Origin: an uncultured Pseudomonadota bacterium
GTDB taxonomy: Bacteria > Myxococcota_A > UBA796 > SXON01
Reading direction: 5' to 3'
Length of the DNA stretch: 64,000 nt
Assembly: GCA_903885375.1 (NCBI GenBank)
Contig: CAISIK010000192.1
Location: 62,001-126,000 of the forward strand
A program made the position numbers and the translations under genes. The notes below the pieces were generated by a model. It ran no database searches. It worked only from the letters and a program-made list of their open reading frames with translations, and was not told the origin of the DNA. Below are positions 59,152 through 64,000 of the stretch, piece by piece; the stretch's first letter is position 1, and every line of letters begins with the position of its first letter.

Positions 59152-60210
59152 ATGACCCTCCCCGAACTGCTGCCCTGGGGCAGCGAGGCCGAAGCGGCGG
59201 CCCTCCTCCACCTCGACCAGCTCACCAAGCCGCCGGGCAGCCTCGGCCGCATCGAACGCCTCGGCAGCTGGTGGTGTGGCGCCACGAGCACCTTCCCGGC
59301 CCGTCGCCCGGAGCGGGCCCGTCTGTACACGTTCGCGGGCGATCACGGCGTCACGGCCGAGGGGGTCTCCCCCTACCCGAGCGCCGTCACGGGGCAGATG
59401 GTGCACAACTTCCTTGCGGGTGGCGCCGCGGTGAACGTGTTCGCGCGGCAGTACGGCGTGGAGCTCGCGGTGGTCGACGTGGGGGTGGCCGGCGGGCTCG
59501 AAGGCGCGGCCAGCTCCAGCCACGCCGCGTTCCTCGCGCGTCGCGTGCGGAGCGGCACGGGCAACATGGCGCGTGAGCTGGCCATGACGCGGGAGGAGGC
59601 GGAAGCGGCGGTGGCGGTCGGCGTCGCGTGTGCACGTGAGGCGGCCAGCGAGGGCGTCTCCATCCTCGGCGCCGGCGAGATGGGCATCGGAAACACCACG
59701 GCGGCGGCGGCCTGCCTCGCCGCCACGGCGGGCATGCCCGGCAAGCTCGTGGCTGGCCGCGGCACCGGGGTGGACGACGCGGGGCTCGCCCGGAAGGTGG
59801 CCACCATCGACCGCGCCATCGCGCTGCACCGGCCCGATCGTTTCGATGGCATGGGCATCCTCTCCGCGGTGGGCGGGCTCGAGATCGCGGCCATCGCTGG
59901 CCTGTGCATCGGGGGCGCCTCCCTGGGCATTCCCGTCGTGCTCGATGGCTTCATCAGCACCGCAGGCGGCATGATCGCGAACCTGCTCGTCCCGGGGGTG
60001 AGCGCCTGGTTCCAGGTGAGCCACAAGAGCGCGGAGAACGCGCACTGGGCGATGAGTCGGATGCTCGGCAAGGACCCGGTGCACGACCTCGAGCTCCGGC
60101 TCGGGGAGGGGACGGGCGCGATCCTCGGAATCGACACCGTCCGCCTCGCCACGCGCGTGATGGCAGAGATGGCTACGTTCACGAGCGCCGGGGTAGGGAA
60201 CAAAGCGTGA
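59152..60210 (+). CDS. cobT: Nicotinate-nucleotide--dimethylbenzimidazole phosphoribosyltransferase
   Basis: A 352-residue CobT, which makes alpha-ribazole phosphate for the lower ligand of cobalamin. Signature: LTKPPGSLGRIERLGSWWCGA, FAGDHGVTAEGVSPYPSAVTGQMV, GGAAVNVFARQYG, VSILGAGEMGIGNTTAAAACLAATAG, LSAVGGLEIAAIAG, VLDGFISTAGG and HKSAENAH; the Glu and Asp/Gly that bind the ribosyl group lie in the GEGTGAILGIDTVRLATRVM segment. Length is normal (~350). No other cobalamin gene or B12 riboswitch is in the window. A coupled start is not apparent. Confidence 0.95.
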   Translation: MTLPELLPWGSEAEAAALLHLDQLTKPPGSLGRIERLGSWWCGATSTFPARRPERARLYTFAGDHGVTAEGVSPYPSAVTGQMVHNFLAGGAAVNVFARQYGVELAVVDVGVAGGLEGAASSSHAAFLARRVRSGTGNMARELAMTREEAEAAVAVGVACAREAASEGVSILGAGEMGIGNTTAAAACLAATAGMPGKLVAGRGTGVDDAGLARKVATIDRAIALHRPDRFDGMGILSAVGGLEIAAIAGLCIGGASLGIPVVLDGFISTAGGMIANLLVPGVSAWFQVSHKSAENAHWAMSRMLGKDPVHDLELRLGEGTGAILGIDTVRLATRVMAEMATFTSAGVGNKA

Positions 60211-60223
60211 GGGAGGCGGCTTG

Positions 60224-61492
60224 ATGGGGGTTGGCTCGCTGCTCCGACTCCTCGCCTGCACCGCGAGCCAGGCCATCGCCATCGGCGGCGACTCATCCGC
60301 GCCGGTCGACACGGGGAGCGATCCGGCCGAGCTCCTCCCCGCGCCCGATCCCACGGAGGAGCCGGCGCTCACGGCCCCCGCCCCGGTGGAGGTGGCCTGC
60401 CCCGGTCCCATCCCCGTGGACGCCGACATCCCCTGCACCATCCGCTTCCTCCTGCCCGACGGCACGGAAACATGGAGCGGCGCGGTGGATGTGCACCAAC
60501 GCGGGCGCAGCTCGGCCGGCTTTCCGAAGCCGCAGTACCGCCTCACGCTCCGCGGCGAGGATGGCGAGGAGGCCGCGCCCGATCTGTACGGCATGGGCGG
60601 CGAAGCCGACTGGGTGCTCAACGGCATGTGGATCGACCGCGCCCTGATCCGCAACAAGCTCGCCTACGACCTGTTCCGCGCGCTCTCCGACGGCGCCGAC
60701 TGGGCGCCGGAGTCGGTGTACGTGGAGCTCACCCTCGATGGCGGGTACCAGGGCGTCTACCTGCTCAACGAGGTGGTGGATCGTGATGCGACCCGCCTCG
60801 ATTTCGCGGCCGACGACGGGACCGGCGCACGCTTCATCGTCGCGGCAGACGAGTCGGGTTTCGCGAGCACCGTGCAGTATGCGAGCTGGCGCATCGACTC
60901 CCCTTCCGGGCAGGCGCTCACCCGCCAGGCCGAAGCCGGGGTGAAGGCGGAGGTGGCCGCGTGGGAGTCCTCGCTTCGGGCGGGGGATGGTTTCGACCAC
61001 ATGGAGCTCGACAGCTTCGTGCGTTTCGTGATCATCGAGGAGTTCATGAAGAACAACGACGCCTACTTCCTCAGCCACCGTGTGTGGCGGGGCGACGAGG
61101 GGCGGCTACGGATGGTCCCCTGGGACCTCGACCTCACCCTCGGCCAGCCCAACTACAACGAGAACTGGCGGACGGACACGTGGATCGCCTACCGGCCCGA
61201 GCTGGTGTCGCTCCCCGCGGAGCAGGAGGCCTTCCGCGCGCGCCTCGTGGCGCTCTGGCAGGAGGCCCGCGAGGGGCCGCTGGCCACCGACGCCGTGCTG
61301 GCCCGCATCGCGGCGCAGCGGGCCGTCCTCGGCGATGCGGTGGATCGAAACTGGGAGCGCTGGGACATCACCACCGTGGACTTCGGCGGCGAGCTGTACG
61401 CGGTGGGCTCCGCCGAGGAGGAGTACGCGCGCGTCGAGGCCTGGGTCGTGGCGCGGCTCGCCTGGATGGACGCCCAGATCGCCCGCTACTGA
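60224..61492 (+). CDS. CotH-kinase-like lipoprotein
   Basis: A 422-residue lipoprotein; ATG 60224 (TTG 60221 is in frame) with MGVGSLLRLLAC lipobox and GGGAGG upstream. The CotH-type kinase domain is recognisable: VDVHQRGRSSAGFPKPQYRLTLR, DWVLNGMWIDRALIRNKLAYDLF, VELTLDGGYQGVYLLNEVVDRDA, then the catalytic-site region DSFVRFVIIEEFMKNNDAYFLSHRVWR and MVPWDLDLTLGQPN. CotH proteins are atypical kinases of spore coats and surface matrices; bacterial lipoprotein members are little studied. The last bases begin the 66-bp repeat that flanks the VapBC insert. Confidence 0.88.
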   Translation: MGVGSLLRLLACTASQAIAIGGDSSAPVDTGSDPAELLPAPDPTEEPALTAPAPVEVACPGPIPVDADIPCTIRFLLPDGTETWSGAVDVHQRGRSSAGFPKPQYRLTLRGEDGEEAAPDLYGMGGEADWVLNGMWIDRALIRNKLAYDLFRALSDGADWAPESVYVELTLDGGYQGVYLLNEVVDRDATRLDFAADDGTGARFIVAADESGFASTVQYASWRIDSPSGQALTRQAEAGVKAEVAAWESSLRAGDGFDHMELDSFVRFVIIEEFMKNNDAYFLSHRVWRGDEGRLRMVPWDLDLTLGQPNYNENWRTDTWIAYRPELVSLPAEQEAFRARLVALWQEAREGPLATDAVLARIAAQRAVLGDAVDRNWERWDITTVDFGGELYAVGSAEEEYARVEAWVVARLAWMDAQIARY

Positions 61493-61556
61493 CCGGCCCG
61501 CCCGCGACATGAACTTGCGGGTGTGCAACGCGGAGAGCCGCGCGGCTTCGTCGTCG
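61491..61556 (+). repeat. 66-bp imperfect direct repeat, left copy
   Basis: About 61 of 66 bases match 62619-62684. Reverse strand it reads DDEAARLSALHTRKFM, the C-terminus of the TusA/ferritin-like protein, with the original stop TAG changed to TCG. The stretch up to ~61760 (268 bp after CotH) has no other gene. Confidence 0.85.
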
Positions 61557-61769
61557 ATGCCCAGGCGGGGTGCGGTGTGCATGGCTGGGTCGGGCCGGCG
61601 CGGCGCGACCGGCAGCTCGGCGCGCGTGGGCAGGACCGCGCCGGGCTCGCCAACTGTGCGTTCACCCCGTTCTTTCCAAGCCACGAAGGTGCGTTGTTCG
61701 CGACTCGCAGGCGAACCCCTCGCGAAGTCCTCACCTGGTCGGTAGACCTGACGTACAGGAGTGCCGTAC

Positions 61770-62033
61770 ATGTCCGCAGCACCGCTCGCCCGGATTGAAA
61801 TGCGAGTCGGCACCGAACTCAAGGAGCGGGTCCGCCGGGCCGCCGAGCTGCGGGGGGTCAGCTTCACGCGGTTTGCCCTCGATGCCCTGGCCAGGGCGGC
61901 CACCGACGTGCTGGAGCCAAAACCCGACGGGAAGCCGCGCTTGCTGGGATGGGCGGTGGGAACGGCCAGCGAGGGCGAGGACATCGTGTCCCCCGCAACC
62001 TCCCTCGACGACTGGAATGCGCTCCGCGAATGA
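61770..62033 (+). CDS. VapB-type/RHH antitoxin
   Basis: An 87-residue antitoxin. AGGAG at 61757-61761 sits eight bases before ATG 61770, which is better than GTG 61761. It opens MSAAPLARIEMRVGTELKERVRRAAELRGVSFTRFALDALARAA, the ribbon-helix-helix pattern of DUF1778/VapB-like antitoxins; the C-terminal GWAVGTASEGEDIVSPATSLDDWNALRE would wrap the toxin. Its TGA overlaps the PIN toxin start (ATGA). Confidence 0.85.
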   Translation: MSAAPLARIEMRVGTELKERVRRAAELRGVSFTRFALDALARAATDVLEPKPDGKPRLLGWAVGTASEGEDIVSPATSLDDWNALRE

Positions 62034-62428
62034 AGCTCCTGCTCGATACGCATGTGTGGTTCTGGGCCGCCGTCCGACCCGATTCGCTCTCCGGGCCCGC
62101 CGCCGAGGCCATCGCCGACCCCGCCAACCAGCTCGGTCTGTCCGCGATCACGCTCTGGGAGCTGCTCGTGCTCGCCAGGAACGGGAGAATCGACCTCGGA
62201 GCAGACCGACAGGCTTGGGTGCGGAAGCACATCGTGGAATCGCCGATTCCAAAGGATACCTTCCCGCTCACGTTGGCGATCGCCGCCCGAGGCGAGCACC
62301 TGCCCGACTACGAAAATCCGGATCCGGCCGACCGATTCCTTGCCGCCACTGCGCTGGAGCACGACCTCACGCTCGTGACCGCCGACCGGTCGCTACGCGA
62401 ATACGGTCGACTCCGCACCCTCTGGTAG
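62030..62428 (+). CDS. VapC-type PIN-domain toxin
   Basis: A 132-residue PIN ribonuclease: LLLDTHVWFWAAV (Asp), LSAITLWELLVLARNGRI (Glu), ENPDPADRFLAATALEHDLTLVTADRSLREYG (two Asp). All four acidic residues of the active site are present. Typical VapC length. It is the toxin of the pair inserted between the 66-bp repeats; these toxins usually cleave tRNA or rRNA. Target unknown. Confidence 0.92.
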   Translation: MKLLLDTHVWFWAAVRPDSLSGPAAEAIADPANQLGLSAITLWELLVLARNGRIDLGADRQAWVRKHIVESPIPKDTFPLTLAIAARGEHLPDYENPDPADRFLAATALEHDLTLVTADRSLREYGRLRTLW

Positions 62429-62468
62429 GCCCACTACTTCCCCTTCTGCTTGGCCGCCGGCGTTTCAA

Positions 62469-62583
62469 TCATCCGCACCGGCCCACCACGAGGTCCACGT
62501 GGCGGTTCTTCGACTGGTCCGCCGCGTTCTTCTCCTTCACCAGCGGCTTGCTCTCGCCATGGCCCGTGGCCTCCAGTCGCCCT
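62469..62583 (-). pseudogene. OmpA C-terminal domain fragment
   Basis: The minus strand encodes LEATGHGESKPLVKEKN followed by AADQSKNRHVDLVV, the C-terminal end of an OmpA-like peptidoglycan-binding domain (G-x-GE-x-P, xNRRV). Nothing else of the gene is present. It sits between the VapC stop and the right 66-bp repeat, without a start, and probably came in with the insert. Confidence 0.65.
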
Positions 62584-62618
62584 GACGCTGGCCACCGACG
62601 CCGTGCTCGCCCGCTCCT

Positions 62619-62684
62619 GACCGGCCCGCCCGCTACATGAAGTTGCGGGTGTGCAGCGCGGAGAGCCTTGCGGCTTCGTCGTCG
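62619..62684 (+). repeat. 66-bp imperfect direct repeat, right copy
   Basis: Partner of 61491-61556; here it is the genuine 3' end of the ferritin-like gene. Just upstream (62591-62613) is GCCACCGACGCCGTGCTCGCCCG, matching the interior of the CotH-like gene near 61283-61305. The duplicated unit once included more of cotH. Confidence 0.85.
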
Positions 62685-63781
62685 CCGAACCCGAGGGTCT
62701 CGAGCCGCACCCGCCGGCCGTGGTCCATCTCGGCCACGAGCCGGGCCACCGCATCCCACCCGCGGGCGAGCGCTCCGGGCGCGAAGGAGCCGGCGGCGAG
62801 CACCACGAGGCTGTCGAAGACGTCGGCGTTGAGCCCGGCGGTGTCGCGGAGCGCGTCGTGCCGGCCCTCCACGGCGGCCACGAGCCGGGCGCGGAGGGCG
62901 GGGTCGGCGCGGAGGTGGGCCTGGAGGTGGGAGAGCCCGAACGCCACGTGGCGGGCCTCGTCCTGGGCGGCCAGGCGCGTGATCGTGCGGGTGAGCGGGT
63001 CGCCGTGTTCGGCGAGGAAGCGGAGGAGCGAGAGGAAGCTCCCCTCGCCGAGGACGGCGAGCAGGAAGCCGGCGAGCGCGAAGTCGGGCTCGGCGAGGAG
63101 CGTGCCGAGCGAGGCCTGCCCGCTCGCCGTGGAGCTGCCGAGGAGCGGGCTCCGCAGCGCCGCCCGGCGAGTGAACACCTCGATGTGCCGCGCCTCGTCG
63201 GCCACCTGGATGGCCAGCACCTGCGCCACCTCGCGGAAGTGGGGGTGCAGCTGGCCGAGGAACCGCGCCGGCACGAGCAGCGCCGCCGTCTCGTTCTCGA
63301 TGAGGTAGGTGAACACCTGCACGACGGCCGCTTCCACCTCGGGGTCGAGCCCGGGGTCCTCCCACGGGATGCTCGCCGGGTCCCACTGGGCGGCGGCGGC
63401 CTGCGCGTAGAGCCGCGCGGCGTCGTCGGTCCAGACCTCGTCGCGGGCGTGGAGCGCGAACGGCTGCGGCGCCGTGCCCGCCTCCACGAGCGCGCCACGG
63501 GCCGCGAAGCCCCACGACGCCTCGGGGTGGGCCACCACGCCGTCGGGCGCGGCCGTCCCCGCCCGCGTGGCGCCCGTCCACCGATCGGCCCTCCCCCGCG
63601 TGACCGTGTGCCCGTCGAGCGCATGCCCCTGCGACCGCGCCCAGGCCCGGAGGTGGGGCAGGAGCTCGGGGTGGGTGCCGCGCACGTGCACCTGCCCGCT
63701 CGCCGCGAGCGCCCGCTTCACGAGGAGGTGGGCGCCCCGGTCGAAGCCGAGGCTGCCGAGGTCGAGCTCGGTGGCCATCAC
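62633..63781 (-). CDS. TusA-like/ferritin-like diiron fusion protein
   Basis: A 382-residue protein. Residues ~1-60 resemble a TusA/YedF-type domain (LDLGSLGFDRGAHLLVKRALAASGQVHVRGTHPELLPHLRAWARSQGH), without the catalytic Cys. The rest is a ferritin-like four-helix bundle: EVEAAVVQVFTYLIENETAALLVPARFL, QVADEARHIEVFTRRAAL, LGEGSFLSLLRFLAEHGDP and AAQDEARHVAFGL, i.e. ExxH-type pairs that can bind two irons (R2/AurF-like). Such proteins act as oxygenases or iron stores. Only three bases separate it from the binding-protein gene, so it may be cotranscribed. Its 3' end is duplicated across the VapBC insert. Confidence 0.78.
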   Translation of the reverse strand: MMATELDLGSLGFDRGAHLLVKRALAASGQVHVRGTHPELLPHLRAWARSQGHALDGHTVTRGRADRWTGATRAGTAAPDGVVAHPEASWGFAARGALVEAGTAPQPFALHARDEVWTDDAARLYAQAAAAQWDPASIPWEDPGLDPEVEAAVVQVFTYLIENETAALLVPARFLGQLHPHFREVAQVLAIQVADEARHIEVFTRRAALRSPLLGSSTASGQASLGTLLAEPDFALAGFLLAVLGEGSFLSLLRFLAEHGDPLTRTITRLAAQDEARHVAFGLSHLQAHLRADPALRARLVAAVEGRHDALRDTAGLNADVFDSLVVLAAGSFAPGALARGWDAVARLVAEMDHGRRVRLETLGFGDDEAARLSALHTRNFM

Positions 63782-63785
63782 CGAC

Positions 63786-64000
63786 TCAGACGCCCAGCGG
63801 CGGGAGCCCGAACCGGCGGCAGGCGCGCTCCAGCGGCGCGTAGCCGTGGGTGCGGCCGGGAACCCACGCCTTCAAGCCCTCCAGATCAAGCAGCGGACGC
63901 AGCGCCGGGTCGTTGTACGACATGGCGAGCAGCAGCTCGGCGAAGCGGCGGTGGGCCGCGGTGGGGGCGTCGAGCACGGTGAAGTTGCAGTGGTCGTAGG
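63786..64000 (-). CDS. Partial phosphate/phosphonate ABC substrate-binding protein (PhnD-like)
   Basis: Only the last 71 residues are visible; the gene runs off the right edge. The segment FAELLLAMSYNDPALRPLLDLEGLKAWVPGRTHGYAPLERACRRFG matches the C-terminal helix-loop of PhnD/PtxB-like periplasmic binding proteins. The preceding frame (YDHCNFTVLDAPTAAHRR) is open to the edge. Ligand cannot be stated. Immediately upstream of the TusA/ferritin-like gene. Confidence 0.65.
   Translation of the reverse strand, partial: YDHCNFTVLDAPTAAHRRFAELLLAMSYNDPALRPLLDLEGLKAWVPGRTHGYAPLERACRRFGLPPLGV

Overview
The window looks like chromosomal DNA of a very GC-rich, myxobacterium-like Gram-negative bacterium (Myxococcota or a near relative). 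The lineage is inferred from gene content. There are many short-signal lipoproteins with DTxDTxD linkers, four large lipoproteins built from MopE-type Ca-binding repeats (DxDGDGFG / DCDD / CDxxDNDCDG), and four Hanks-type Ser/Thr kinases. There is also an FHA-GAF-cyclase and a trypsin-like protease with a MYXO-CTERM-like Cys/Arg-rich tail. No rRNA operon, prophage, CRISPR array or replication origin was seen.

Layout. 0-8.6 kb is mostly housekeeping: a partial BNR lipoprotein, a CAP-domain lipoprotein, exonuclease III, 2-oxoglutarate dehydrogenase E1 (sucA), a beta-hydroxyacid dehydrogenase, an aminotransferase and a cyclase-like protein. 8.7-10.3 kb is a tRNA-Val followed by a 1.5-kb insert, with a toxin-antitoxin pair, bounded by a perfect 40-bp direct repeat. 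10.4-15.5 kb holds carbonic anhydrase and a signalling cluster: a cNMP-binding patatin, a broken kinase and an FHA-GAF-adenylate cyclase. The patatin and the kinase are both truncated at one shared junction. 16-32.7 kb is rich in envelope lipoproteins: MopE-type and FG-GAP proteins, an M14 carboxypeptidase, and a translationally coupled pentaheme cytochrome and multicopper oxidase.

32.7-39.0 kb is the most interesting part. It is a four-gene minus-strand operon in which three adjacent exported proteins share eleven copies of a roughly 65-residue two-cysteine repeat (EDAYY ... GGWHGGP ... C ... YYFYK). In one of them six copies are fused to a caspase-type peptidase. The first gene is a coupled FG-GAP/UnbV-type surface protein. 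I cannot match the repeat to a named domain.

39-48.3 kb contains an IPT/TIG lipoprotein, an AarF/UbiB kinase, an IS91-type transposase remnant between two 177-bp copies of the aarF 3' end, a CapA-like protein, an SDR, an esterase and a bufferin operon. That operon encodes a 12-Cys BufA2-type precursor, a BufB MNIO/DUF692 enzyme and a BufC/DUF2063 partner. 48.3-64 kb carries a C-type-lectin/MopE protein, an amidotransferase, an RlmI-like methyltransferase and two kinases. It also carries a protease, a polytopic membrane protein, cobT and a CotH-like lipoprotein. A VapBC pair inserted between 66-bp flank duplications, a TusA/ferritin-like fusion and a partial phosphonate-type binding protein complete it.

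Two themes recur. One is periplasmic or surface metal and redox chemistry: bufferin, multicopper oxidase, multiheme cytochrome and MopE-like Ca/Cu proteins. The other is small cargo (toxin-antitoxin pairs, a transposase remnant) lying between imperfect duplications of neighbouring gene 3' ends. Several genes are broken: two kinases by single-base frameshifts, one MopE-like gene by an in-frame TAA, and a convergent pair by a deletion-like junction. These could be real decay or assembly error, and reads are needed to decide.
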